A DNA stretch of 64,000 nt from GCA-003244245 sp049673305 (GTDB lineage: Bacteria; Actinomycetota; Actinomycetes; Mycobacteriales; Pseudonocardiaceae), in NCBI GenBank assembly GCA_049673305.1, contig JBATXM010000222.1, positions 1 to 64,000 on the forward strand, in the 5' to 3' direction. The notes under the pieces were generated by a model, which saw only the letters and a list, made by a program, of their open reading frames with translations, had not been told where the DNA came from and did no database searches. A program made the translations under genes and the position numbers. Below are positions 32,664 to 41,207 of this stretch, in pieces; positions within the stretch are counted from its first letter, which is position 1, and each line of letters begins with the position of its first letter.

Positions 32664-33259
32664 GGCGTGCACTGGTCGTGGTGGCCACGGCACTGCTGCT
32701 GGTTGGCTGCGCCGCTGTGCTTCTGGTCGGCTGCGCCACCGGGACGGGCGCGGTGGCCCGCGGTGGCACCTTCGAGTTCGTCTCACCCGGTGGGAAGACC
32801 GACATCTTCTACGACCCGCCAGCCACCCGGGGCACTGTCGGTGAGCTGTCCGGGGACAGCCTCACCGAACCCGGGACGACGGTGTCACTGGCGGGCTACT
32901 CCAACCAGGTGGTGGTGCTCAACGTCTGGGGCTCGTGGTGCGGGCCGTGCCGCTCCGAGGCCGCCGATTTGGTCCGGGTCGCCCACGCGACGGCGAGCCA
33001 GGGCGTGCAGTTCCTCGGGATCGACGTGCGAGACTCCCGGGACGCCGGAGCGGATTTCGCCCGCGACTTCGGCCTGACCTACCCGTCGATCTTCGACCCG
33101 CCCGGCCGCACGCTGTTCGCGCTTGCCCATACCCCGCGTTCAGTGGTCCCCTTGACGATCGTGCTGGACCGCCACCACCGGGTCGCCGCCGTCTTCCTGC
33201 ACGCCATGCATGCGCAGGATCTCCAACCCGTGGTGCAGCGCATCGCGGCCGAGCCCTGA
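32660..33259 (+). CDS. resA: ResA/TlpA-type thioredoxin lipoprotein for cytochrome c maturation
   Basis: A 199-residue extracytoplasmic thioredoxin. The signal segment holds two possible lipobox cysteines, Cys17 and Cys25, because LLVGCA is nearly duplicated. The thioredoxin motif WCGPC is at 93-97 (VWGSWCGPCRSEA), and VPLTIVLD contains the cis-proline. ResA reduces apocytochrome c haem-binding cysteines using electrons passed by CcdA. In relatives ccdA follows immediately. Here a 7-kb block of unrelated genes separates them. Confidence 0.93.
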   Translation: MRRALVVVATALLLVGCAAVLLVGCATGTGAVARGGTFEFVSPGGKTDIFYDPPATRGTVGELSGDSLTEPGTTVSLAGYSNQVVVLNVWGSWCGPCRSEAADLVRVAHATASQGVQFLGIDVRDSRDAGADFARDFGLTYPSIFDPPGRTLFALAHTPRSVVPLTIVLDRHHRVAAVFLHAMHAQDLQPVVQRIAAEP

Positions 33260-33293
33260 TCCCTGTGGCTCGTGTCGCGGTTAGCATTCGAGG

Positions 33294-36200
33294 ATGGTGA
33301 CTCAGCTGCCGGACGGAGTGCGGCTGCTGCGCACCTTGACCGGCCATGACGGGACGATCGGGCGCATCGGCTGGTCACCAGACGGGCGTCTGCTCGCGAC
33401 ACCGTCAAAAGACGGCACGGTCCGCATTTGGGACACCGATTCCGGCGCGTGCCTGCGCACTATCCACGGTCAAAGCAAGTCCATGTTCGCTGCGGCTTTT
33501 GATCCGGATGGACGCATCCTCGCCACCGGGAGCTACAGCGGCACAAGCCTGTGGGACGTGGACAGCGGAGAGTTGCGCAACCGGCTCACCAGCCATCGCT
33601 GCTACGCCGTCGCATTTAGTCCGCACCGCCGTATCTTAGCGATCCCGGACAGGTGGCATGGCGTCAGGCTGTGGGAATTGCCCACCGGCTCCACGCTGTG
33701 CCAGACCACCGGACAGAACAGCGTGATTCTCAGCCTGGCCTTCAACGGTGAGGGTGACATGTTCGCGGCGGGATTCCTTGACGGGACAGTCAGGCTGTGG
33801 GTGATCCCGAGTGGGCAACTCTTCCGCCGCGCGCTCGACGGGCACTCGGGGGAGGTCACGTCTGTCGCCTTCCATCCAGGAGGCGGGATTCTGGCCAGTG
33901 CGAGCCGCGATCGCACCATCAGATTGTGGGACGTGGCCACGGGCGGCACCGTCTCGATCCTTGAGGGCCACACCAGAGAGGTGCTGGCTCTTTCGTTTTC
34001 CGGTGATGGTCGGGTGCTCGCGTCGAATAGTACTGACGGCACCGTGCGATTCTGGGAGACCGAGAGCGGACGGTGCCGGGCAGTCCTGCCTGCGCTTGCT
34101 TCGAACGATTGGGTGCAAAGCGTCGCGTTCCACCCACATGTGCCGATCTTGGCGGTGGTCGGGTCATCCAGTGAGCCCCGTGACGATTCTGTCCTGCACC
34201 TGTGGGAACTTGATGTCGATCGCCTGCTCGCGCATTCCGCGACACCCAGCGTCAGCTACACGACAGCGAAGATCGTGCTCGTCGGTGAGTCGGGTGTGGG
34301 CAAAACGGGACTGGGGTGGCGGCTTGCGCACGGCGAGTTCGTTGAGCACGTCTCGACGCACGGCCAGCAGTTCTGGCTGCTCGACGAGCTTGGCGGTACC
34401 GGAGCGGACGGAACGAAGCGCGAGGCCATCCTGTGGGACCTCGCCGGGCAGCCCGACTATCGGCTGATCCATGCGCTGTATCTGGATGACGCCGACCTGG
34501 CCCTCGTGTTGTTCGACCCGACGCACAGGGACGACCCGCTGCGCGGCGTTGAATACTGGCTGCGCCAGCTCGGGTGGCATCGCCCCATCATCCTGGTCGC
34601 GGCCCGCAGCGATCGCGGTGCGCCACGGCTGACCACCGACGAGGTCGAGGCGTTCTGCGCCGAGCGCGGCATCGCGGGGTACGTGGCCACCAGCGCGCTG
34701 CACGGTGATGGTCTGGACGAGCTGGTCAAGCGGATGCGCGCGGCGATCAGCTGGGACAAGCGGCCGACGACGGTCACCACACAGACCTTCAAGCGCATCA
34801 AGAACTATGTGTGGGAACTCAAGGAGGCGCCGACCCCCGAGAAGGCAATCTTCAGCCTCGCCGAACTCCGGGCGCGCCTGGAGCAGGAATATCCCGCTGT
34901 CGAGTTCACCGACGACGAGCTGCTGACTGCGGTGCGGCACCTGTCGAACCATGGTTATCTCGCGCAGCTGGGCACCTCGCGCGGTGAGCCACGGATGCTG
35001 CTCACGCCAGTGCTGCTGAACAATCTCGCCGCGTCGATAGTCCTGGAGGCGCGGTGCAATCCGAAAGGTTTGGGCGCGCTGGAGGAGCAGCAGGTACTCA
35101 CTGGCGGGTACCATTTCCGGGAGCTTGCGCGGCTGTCGGCCGAGGAGCGCGAGGTGCTGCTTGACTCGGCCATCGTGATGTTTCTGGCGCACTCGGTCTG
35201 CTTTCGCGAGACCGATCCGCTCACCGTGCATTCTTATCTGGTGTTTCCGGAACTCATCAACCTCAAGAAACCGGTGATCGCCGATGAGCAGCCCATCGAC
35301 GAGGGTGCCGCGTACACGGTGAGCGGTGCGGTGGAGAACGTCTACGCCTCGCTGGTGGTACTGCTGGGATACACCAGCACGTTCACCCGGACCAACCAGT
35401 GGCGCGACCACGCCCGTTACGTCGTGGGTGACGGCCTGGTGTGCGGCCTGCGCAAAGAAGCCGAGCGCGAAGGTGAGCTGGACTTCGTGCTTTACTTCGG
35501 CGCCACCGTGGGGACGCCGATCCGGACCTTGTTCCAGAGCCTGTTCGAGAGCTTCCTAGCCCGCCGCGAGCTGACCGTCCGTCGCTACGTGGCGGTGTGG
35601 TGCGCCGAGGGCCACCAACTCAACCGGGCCGTGGTGCGGGAGCGGCTCGCCCAAGGCACCAACTACGCGTTCTGCCCCGAATGCGGGCAGCGGGTCGCGC
35701 TGTCTCCGGCTGATACCCCGATCGAACTCACCCGGGCGCAGGCCGCCGACCGTGACACCCAGCGCCAGGTAGTCAGCAGGCGGTCACGGTTCGAGCAGGT
35801 GCTGTTCCGGCTCACGACCTACGTCACGCAGGAGGGGATCCCGGCCCCGGACTGCTTCATCAGCTATGCCTGGGGCGACGAGCGCCACGAGCGCTGGGTG
35901 GAGCACGAACTCGCCGCTGACTTGAGCAAGGCGGGGATCACCGTGGTGCTCGACCGGTGGGAGAACGCGCGCATCGGCGCGAGCGTGCCCCGTTTCGTGG
36001 AGCGCATTGCCGGTACCCGGAAGGTCATCGTGGTAGGCACGCCGCTCTACCGCACCAAGTACGACAACAATCAACCGATGGGCGCCTTCGTCGCGGCTGC
36101 GGAGGGTGACCTCATCGGGACGCGAATGATCGGCTCCGAGACTGCCAAGCAGAGTGTCCTGCCGGTACTCCTCGACGGAAGTTCTGAGTCTTCGTTCCCG

Positions 36201-36356
36201 CCACTGCTGCAAGGCCGGGTCTATGCCGACTTTCGGCCGGTGCGGCGATACTTGCCGACGGTGTTCGACCTGATCGTGAGCCTCTACCAGCTCTCGTCCG
36301 ACGAGCGCGTTCGCGAGCTGCGCCTCGAGTTGATCGACGAACGGTCCTGGCGCTAG
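33294..36356 (+). CDS. WD40 - Roc GTPase - zinc ribbon - TIR multidomain protein
   Basis: A 1020-residue protein. Residues 10-310 hold seven WD40 units, each ending near a WD-like dipeptide (TVRIWD, TSLWD, VRLWE, VRLWV, IRLWD, VRFWE, LHLWE), enough for one propeller. Residues 325-485 are a Roc-type GTPase: P-loop GESGVGKT (331-338), DLAGQ (382-386) and a degenerate G4 AARSD (436-440). Residues 495-760 resemble a COR-like region. C770, H774, C794 and C797 make a zinc ribbon. From 852 a TIR/SEFIR domain follows (DCFISYAWGDERHERWVEHE, LDRWENARIG, VIVVGTPLY), with Glu890 a possible catalytic residue. It probably senses through the propeller and signals through TIR. The stop shares CTAG with the convergent regulator. 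Confidence 0.88.
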   Translation: MVTQLPDGVRLLRTLTGHDGTIGRIGWSPDGRLLATPSKDGTVRIWDTDSGACLRTIHGQSKSMFAAAFDPDGRILATGSYSGTSLWDVDSGELRNRLTSHRCYAVAFSPHRRILAIPDRWHGVRLWELPTGSTLCQTTGQNSVILSLAFNGEGDMFAAGFLDGTVRLWVIPSGQLFRRALDGHSGEVTSVAFHPGGGILASASRDRTIRLWDVATGGTVSILEGHTREVLALSFSGDGRVLASNSTDGTVRFWETESGRCRAVLPALASNDWVQSVAFHPHVPILAVVGSSSEPRDDSVLHLWELDVDRLLAHSATPSVSYTTAKIVLVGESGVGKTGLGWRLAHGEFVEHVSTHGQQFWLLDELGGTGADGTKREAILWDLAGQPDYRLIHALYLDDADLALVLFDPTHRDDPLRGVEYWLRQLGWHRPIILVAARSDRGAPRLTTDEVEAFCAERGIAGYVATSALHGDGLDELVKRMRAAISWDKRPTTVTTQTFKRIKNYVWELKEAPTPEKAIFSLAELRARLEQEYPAVEFTDDELLTAVRHLSNHGYLAQLGTSRGEPRMLLTPVLLNNLAASIVLEARCNPKGLGALEEQQVLTGGYHFRELARLSAEEREVLLDSAIVMFLAHSVCFRETDPLTVHSYLVFPELINLKKPVIADEQPIDEGAAYTVSGAVENVYASLVVLLGYTSTFTRTNQWRDHARYVVGDGLVCGLRKEAEREGELDFVLYFGATVGTPIRTLFQSLFESFLARRELTVRRYVAVWCAEGHQLNRAVVRERLAQGTNYAFCPECGQRVALSPADTPIELTRAQAADRDTQRQVVSRRSRFEQVLFRLTTYVTQEGIPAPDCFISYAWGDERHERWVEHELAADLSKAGITVVLDRWENARIGASVPRFVERIAGTRKVIVVGTPLYRTKYDNNQPMGAFVAAAEGDLIGTRMIGSETAKQSVLPVLLDGSSESSFPPLLQGRVYADFRPVRRYLPTVFDLIVSLYQLSSDERVRELRLELIDERSWR

Positions 36357-37474
36357 CACCCGCGAGGAAGCAGGATTCCAACGTGGTTAATGCGCAAATA
36401 GAGTCTGACAGAGTTTATCCCTTGCGCGGTTTTACGGGCCTGGGCGAGCGTGTCCCGGGCGGCATCAATAGTACCCGATCTTGCGTATGCTTCCGCAAGC
36501 CACGACAGGTACAATGCTATTTCCCGAGCGCGATTGGCATTGTACGAGCCGATGGCGCGCGCGAGCAACGGTGCCGCTGCATTGGGGCTGCCGAGTTCGA
36601 TCAGGCATCGACCAGCCATCACATCGATCTCGCCTCTGTCGAGCCAGTAAACCCATTCCGGTTCAGCAATCCCCGGCGACCGACCCTCGTATGCCTCGTC
36701 CACCGCGTCCAAGGCACGTCGTGCGCACACGTGATCTCGACTTCTGGCACTCGCCCAGGCCAGCCGTTCCAACAGCAAGGCTCGGACAACCGGTGAGGAA
36801 TCCCCGGCTCCTGTGACGGCGGACCGTGCCAACAAAACCGCGTCCTGCGCTTTTCCCACGTTGGCCATCTGGTAGCTCAACGACGACAGAAGCTGAGCCC
36901 CGAGCGGACGGTTACCCGCACCCTGCGCGGCGGACACCCCATCGAGATAGACCCGCTGCGCCTCTGCATACCGTCCCGCATCGCTAGCCATCCATCCAGT
37001 AAGCTGGGCCAGCTCTCCGACGACAGCCAACAGCCGCCGCCCGACACTTTCGGTATAGCTGGCAGACTGGACAACCCCTTGAGCCTCCGATAGTTCTTTA
37101 CTCACCACAGGGAAAAGATCGCCTCCGCCGACCGTGTCATCTAGGTGACGCAGCTCGATCACTCGAGTTTCTAGCTCCTCCGCGAGCATTGCGCCAACCC
37201 GCCGGCCAGTACGCAGCTGCCGAACAGCGGGCGAGTCGCTGACTAGCCACTCGTGAGCAACGCGCAGCGGATCATCTGGTGGCCCCTGTAGAATCTCAGT
37301 AGGAACATTGAGCGCCCGACTGTACGCCTCAACGTGTTCTGGTTTGATAGTTCTCTTTCCCGTTTCCAACAGGCCGAGCAATGGTTTGCTGTAGTGCGTT
37401 CGAGCAGCCATCGCCGCCAAGCTGACCCCCGCCGCCTCACGGGCTGCTCGCAGTGCCACACCGAGCTCAGCCAT
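36353..37474 (-). CDS. XRE-family regulator with TPR-like C-terminal region
   Basis: A 373-residue protein. The N-terminal helix-turn-helix (LGVALRAAREAAGVSLAAMA, then YSKPLLGLLETGKRTIKPEH) is followed by about 290 residues of helical repeats (RYAEAQRVYLDGVSAAQGAG, LSWLAEAYARSGTIDAARDT). This architecture is common in actinobacterial orphan regulators related to WhiJ-type proteins, which often control a small divergent gene. Its 3' end overlaps the WD40-Roc-TIR gene in the palindrome CTAG, both stop codons using it. Candidate targets are the divergent small genes from 37630 on. Confidence 0.9.
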   Translation of the reverse strand: MAELGVALRAAREAAGVSLAAMAARTHYSKPLLGLLETGKRTIKPEHVEAYSRALNVPTEILQGPPDDPLRVAHEWLVSDSPAVRQLRTGRRVGAMLAEELETRVIELRHLDDTVGGGDLFPVVSKELSEAQGVVQSASYTESVGRRLLAVVGELAQLTGWMASDAGRYAEAQRVYLDGVSAAQGAGNRPLGAQLLSSLSYQMANVGKAQDAVLLARSAVTGAGDSSPVVRALLLERLAWASARSRDHVCARRALDAVDEAYEGRSPGIAEPEWVYWLDRGEIDVMAGRCLIELGSPNAAAPLLARAIGSYNANRAREIALYLSWLAEAYARSGTIDAARDTLAQARKTAQGINSVRLYLRINHVGILLPRGC

Positions 37475-37629
37475 CCCATTCCCAACCTGTAGACGCTTGT
37501 AGACACTGAGCTGCTTCCCTCAGCACACCCGGTTGTCGAAGACTACTACCAGCGGGGCACAGACAACTGCGGCTCCACAACACAACCCTTGCCAGCCCCG
37601 CGCTTTGCAGGACTACACAGGAACGGGCG

Positions 37630-37863
37630 ATGCTGTTGATGATCCAAGAGGCTCAGGAGTGGTTGATGTGCGATGGCCTGGATCCGGACGTGGGGATCCG
37701 GGTGTCCAAGGACCGGATACTCCTCCTGGCCAGGGCGATCCTGCGGTGCGAGGCCGACCGTGAGATCGCCGGCCGGCTGCCGGTCGAGCCCCCACCCCCA
37801 CCGGCGCGCTCCCCGCAGCCGGCCGGGCCCGCCACTGATCACGGCGCCGAGCATGGTGGGTAG
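37630..37863 (+). CDS. Small hypothetical protein divergent from the XRE regulator
   Basis: A 77-residue frame starting ATG 37630, preceded by GGAACGGG. The first half is helical (MLLMIQEAQEWLMCDGLDPD, then RILLLARAILRCEADREIAG) and the end is Pro-rich and probably disordered. It starts 155 nt from the XRE start on the other strand, the usual distance for a regulator and its small target. The family is unknown, and it may not be expressed as written. Confidence 0.45.
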   Translation: MLLMIQEAQEWLMCDGLDPDVGIRVSKDRILLLARAILRCEADREIAGRLPVEPPPPPARSPQPAGPATDHGAEHGG

Positions 37864-37942
37864 GCACAGGTTTATCACGAGGCGTCAGCTTCGGGCCGCA
37901 ATGGTCGAGATGGTGGACCTTTACACCCTCACCACGCACCTC

Positions 37943-38043
37943 GAGGCTTATGCAGAACTCAGGGACGGGCCCCGCGACCACCTCGCTGACCTGCGGGGAC
38001 GCCAGTTGTCGATCATATTCTCAAGGAGTTCTGCATAAGCCTC
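37943..38043. repeat. 101-bp element with perfect 18-bp terminal inverted repeats
   Basis: GAGGCTTATGCAGAACTC (37943-37960) and its exact reverse complement (38026-38043) enclose 65 bp. The size and perfect ends fit a miniature inverted-repeat element or the joined ends of a deleted insertion sequence. No obvious target-site duplication flanks it. A strong transcription hairpin is an alternative reading. Confidence 0.7.
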
Positions 38044-38128
38044 CTCGTGACCCCCGATAATGCCGCGACGCCCGGGGCCCGGGGTCACGTCGCCCTGTGC
38101 GGGGCGGACGTGACCCCTGCGGTTTTCA

Positions 38129-38347
38129 CTAGGCCGCCCGGGAATAGCCGCTGCGAGTCGTGCCGCGTGTCGCTCCCCACTCAACGATCGGGGAAGCCCC
38201 GGTTACCCCGTCAACCCTGAGCACGGTGAAGGCGCTGATCATGGCTAGATACGTGAGACCTGACACACCGAGGACCTCACCTCGCAGGAAGCGCAGGATA
38301 CCCAAGAGCACAAGGCTGGTTATCAGAAGCATCACGTATCGAAGCAC
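38129..38347 (-). CDS. Possible small two-helix membrane protein
   Basis: A 72-codon frame beginning MLRYVMLLITSLVLLGILRF, then LGVSGLTYLAMISAFTVLRV, two convincing membrane helices, with a polar tail. The start (GTG) has no good ribosome site, and the region overlaps the open frame on the opposite strand that ends at 38519. Only one of the two is likely to be real. Hydrophobicity favours this one, and position before the conserved small gene favours the other. Confidence 0.35.
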   Translation of the reverse strand: MLRYVMLLITSLVLLGILRFLRGEVLGVSGLTYLAMISAFTVLRVDGVTGASPIVEWGATRGTTRSGYSRAA

Positions 38348-38381
38348 CCAACGCCCGCATGACCGGTCCGAAGAGTTGACC

Positions 38382-38519
38382 GTGAGCGTTCCTCACGGAG
38401 AAGTCATCGACATCGGGTACGCCGCTGCGGTGATCGCGGTACGGACCGGTATGCCCCTGACGGAAGTGATCATTGTCAGGATATCTGCTCCGCCGAGCCG
38501 GAAAGCCGCTGACCGGTGA
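38382..38519 (+). CDS. Possible short upstream peptide of the small orphan gene
   Basis: A 45-codon frame from GTG 38382 (VSVPHGEVIDIGYAAAVIAV, then RTGMPLTEVIIVRI). It ends 21 nt before the conserved orphan gene at 38541, on the same strand. The frame is open to 38160, but the earlier part is Arg/Pro/Thr-rich and unlikely to be coding. The third-position GC is moderate. It could be a real first gene of a two-gene unit. Low certainty. Confidence 0.3.
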   Translation: MSVPHGEVIDIGYAAAVIAVRTGMPLTEVIIVRISAPPSRKAADR

Positions 38520-38540
38520 TGGAGAAAGGAAGAAGACATC

Positions 38541-38765
38541 ATGGAATCGTCGCGTCACACCAACCGCCCGACCAGGGGTCTGCGCAAAGCGATCCCCGCG
38601 ACGTGTGGGCTTCATCGGGGCCCGATGGGTTTCGCCAACCTCATGATAAGCAAACAGGGGGACTCGTTCGTGCTTGATCCCCACGTCACCGGCGAGTGCC
38701 TGATCCCCCTCAACGAGCAGAGCGCCAAGGCACTGCGCGACACCTTGACCGAGTGGCTCGGGTGA
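38541..38765 (+). CDS. Small conserved orphan protein, paralogue B
   Basis: A 74-residue protein with GGAGAAAGGAAGAAG upstream. Its core (RKAIPATCGLHRGPMGFANL, then SFVLDPHVTGECLIPLNE, ending TEWLG) is the same family as 30175-30402. Conserved Cys and His residues (TCG-H, LDPH, GEC) could bind metal. It lies about 1 kb from the XRE/TPR regulator, in the island that splits the cytochrome c genes. Two copies beside two different types of regulator suggest a repeatedly used regulatory or toxin-like partner. Confidence 0.75.
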   Translation: MESSRHTNRPTRGLRKAIPATCGLHRGPMGFANLMISKQGDSFVLDPHVTGECLIPLNEQSAKALRDTLTEWLG

Positions 38766-38880
38766 GCATCCCCGACCCTGGGGGCGCTGGCTATCGAGGA
38801 GCGATGCCATCGGGATCGTCGGGGAGTCGGCGCAACCTTCGTCGAGTCGATGGGCTGCCGTGTTGGTAACTGTGTTTGCC

Positions 38881-40137
38881 CTATTGGCGGAGTGGGTCGT
38901 GGAGTGGTGTTCTGGTGGGGTCCACGGTCTTGGGTGGGATGAATTCGGGATACCCGCGCGCGTCGAGCCGGATGCCCCAACCTTGACGGTGCACGATGAC
39001 GTGGTGGTGCTCACAGAGCAGGCACATGTTGGAGAGTGTCGTCGCGCCCCCGTCAAGCCACGAGACAATGTGGTGCGCGTGGCAATAGCGGGGTGGGCGG
39101 TCGCACGACGGGAACGAACAGCCCTTGTCGCGTTGCGCCAGGGCGTCGCGCAGCGCGGTGGTGGCCAGGCGTTGCTGGCGCCCGACGTCCAGGGGCATCG
39201 AGTCGCTACCCAGCACCACGGGAATCACACACGAATCGCAGGCCAGGCGGCGGGCTTCGGCGGCGGACAGTCGCCCACCGGTGTCCAGCACCGCTGATCC
39301 CAGGCCCTCGATCAGGTCGGGCAGTTTCATGGTGAGCACCAGGTGTGGGCGTTGCCCACCCCGGGTCGGTAGCTGACCTTCATCGAGTAGCCCGGTCATG
39401 GCCTCGACCAGCGCGTCGGCGTCCCGGCGGGCGCGGCTGCGCGTATCGGGGACCCCGTCCAAAGGTGGGCGGGGGCTGTTGAGGGAGTTGAGGACTTCCA
39501 GGACCCGGGCACCGCCTTCGGGATCCAGTTTCCCGTTCAACGTGACGGTGCCATCGGGACGGGTACGCACCCGCAACTCCCGCAACCGCTCCGGCTCATC
39601 GGCGGGTTCGGCGCCATCGGGGTCGAGGTGGGCGAGCAGGCGCTCCCCGATCCGGGTCAACGCGGCGGGATCGAACCGCCTCGCCGCGCGCGCGAGGGTC
39701 TCCTCGGCCTGCGCGACCACCTCGGGAGGAGTCGTTGGGGGGATCTGGCGCAGCGTCGCGGTGATCACCTTGACGTGGGCCGGTCCGATCGCACCAGCGG
39801 CCAGCTCAGCGGCGGTGGCGGGCAGCAACGGCGCCAAGACCTCCCCGGTCAGGCTCCGCCGGGGCGTGAGCAACTCGGCCTGCTCGACCCGGGCCTTGGC
39901 CTCACCAGTGGACAAGTGGAGCACCCCAGCCACCAACCGGGCCGTGCTACCAAACCCGGTGAGCGCACCAGCGTTGTCCCGCGCCAACTCAGCGACCACG
40001 GAGAGGACCCGTGAATAAGACCACCGAAAGTCAGCCTCAGCGTCCCGCAACACCCCCAGCAACCCATGAACGTGAGCCTGAGCACCATCCTCTCCCAGGA
40101 CGGTGCCCTCAACTGCGGGGGCTTCAACCGTGGTCAC
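38881..40137 (-). CDS. DUF222 - HNH endonuclease domain protein
   Basis: 418 residues from GTG 40137. The N-terminal two thirds are the DUF222/13E12-repeat type helical domain (LSTGEAKARVEQAELLTPRR, RFDPAALTRIGERLLAHLDP). The C-terminus is an HNH nuclease: CSFPSCDRPPRYCHAHHIVS, then LSNMCLLCEHHHVIVH. Such proteins are abundant and often multicopy in actinobacteria, and many behave like mobile genes or selfish insertions. The frame is open to 40389, but the added 84 residues look non-coding. It occupies the right end of the island next to ccdA. Confidence 0.9.
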   Translation of the reverse strand: MTTVEAPAVEGTVLGEDGAQAHVHGLLGVLRDAEADFRWSYSRVLSVVAELARDNAGALTGFGSTARLVAGVLHLSTGEAKARVEQAELLTPRRSLTGEVLAPLLPATAAELAAGAIGPAHVKVITATLRQIPPTTPPEVVAQAEETLARAARRFDPAALTRIGERLLAHLDPDGAEPADEPERLRELRVRTRPDGTVTLNGKLDPEGGARVLEVLNSLNSPRPPLDGVPDTRSRARRDADALVEAMTGLLDEGQLPTRGGQRPHLVLTMKLPDLIEGLGSAVLDTGGRLSAAEARRLACDSCVIPVVLGSDSMPLDVGRQQRLATTALRDALAQRDKGCSFPSCDRPPRYCHAHHIVSWLDGGATTLSNMCLLCEHHHVIVHRQGWGIRLDARGYPEFIPPKTVDPTRTPLHDPLRQ

Positions 40138-40366
40138 CCACCCATCATCGCAACCAGCACCGACAATTTCGGGCCAAGCGAAACCACCCGAGAAAAACAA
40201 TCCGGGAATGTGACGAGCGTCACCCCGCAAGATGAGCGGTGGCCAAGCCGTGACCCGCTGATCCGGCGTATCGGACCCCACTCGGTTGCACTTCGGGAGC
40301 CGTTGAGAGCGCCCGTGGGCGGGGTTGGTGGTCCTTGAAGGGCTGCTGCGACCTAGGGTGGGCGGT

Positions 40367-41197
40367 GTGGGGCTCACGGAACTTGTCATCTCGGGGCCGC
40401 TGCTGTTGGCGGCAGGGGTGGCGGTGGTGGCGGGGGCGGCTAGTTTTGCCTCGCCGTGTGTGGTTCCGCTGGTGCCGGGCTACCTCGCCTACCTCACCGG
40501 ACTGGTCGGTGTCGACGGCGGCACCGGGGTCGACGGTGGAACCGCTGGTGGGCGGGGACGGGTGTTGGGCGCGGTGGCGCTGTTCGTGCTCGGTTTCTCG
40601 GTGGTGTTCACCGCGAGCGTGGTGACCGTGCTGGGGGTGGCCGACCGGCTGACCCTCAACGAGGTCATCTTGCAGCGTGTCGGCGGGGTGGTCACCATCG
40701 CGATGGGGCTGGTGTTCATCGGGCTGGTGCCGGCGTTGCAGCGGGACCTGCGGATCCATCCCCGACCCGAGTTGCATCCCCGCCCCGAGTTGCACCCGCG
40801 AGCAGGACTGCACCCGCGAGCCGGGCTGGGGCCACGGCACGTGCTGGGCGCCCCGCTGCTGGGCGCGGTGTTCGGGCTCGGCTGGACGCCGTGCCTCGGG
40901 CCCACCCTCGTCGGGGTCACCGCGTTGGCCGTCGGTACCCCCGGCGCCGTCCTGGCTCGTGGCGTGCTGTTGGTGGCCGCCTACTGCCTGGGTCTGGGAG
41001 TGCCCTTCCTACTCCTCGCGCTGGGCCTGCGGCGGGCCGTGCGGGCGGTGTCCTGGCTGCGCCAGCACGTCCGCGGCGTGCAGCTGGCCGGTGGGGCATT
41101 GCTCATCGCGGTCGGTGTGGCGCTGGTCACCGGGCTGTGGGCGGAGCTCATCGCGATACTGCGCGGGCCGGTCGCCGGCTTCGAGACGCCGATTTAA
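40367..41197 (+). CDS. ccdA: CcdA-type thiol-disulfide membrane transporter
   Basis: A 276-residue DsbD/CcdA-family membrane protein, GTG start at 40367. Six helices carry the redox cysteines in SFASPCVVPLVPGYLAYLTG and GLGWTPCLGPTLVG. It passes electrons across the membrane to ResA. The loop between helices 3 and 4 contains four tandem six-residue units (HPRPEL, HPRPEL, HPRAGL, HPRAGL) encoded by 18-bp repeats, so four histidines are evenly spaced. The frame is open to 40325, and the precise start is uncertain. Confidence 0.92.
   Translation: MGLTELVISGPLLLAAGVAVVAGAASFASPCVVPLVPGYLAYLTGLVGVDGGTGVDGGTAGGRGRVLGAVALFVLGFSVVFTASVVTVLGVADRLTLNEVILQRVGGVVTIAMGLVFIGLVPALQRDLRIHPRPELHPRPELHPRAGLHPRAGLGPRHVLGAPLLGAVFGLGWTPCLGPTLVGVTALAVGTPGAVLARGVLLVAAYCLGLGVPFLLLALGLRRAVRAVSWLRQHVRGVQLAGGALLIAVGVALVTGLWAELIAILRGPVAGFETPI
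40757..40828. repeat. Four 18-bp tandem units inside ccdA
   Basis: The units are 40757-40774, 40775-40792, 40793-40810 and 40811-40828. The first two and the last two are near-identical pairs (catccccgacccgagttg type and cacccgcgagcaggactg type). They encode the repeated HPR-x-x-L in the cytoplasmic or outer loop of CcdA. Confidence 0.9.
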
Positions 41198-41207
41198 GCC
41201 GATTGAA

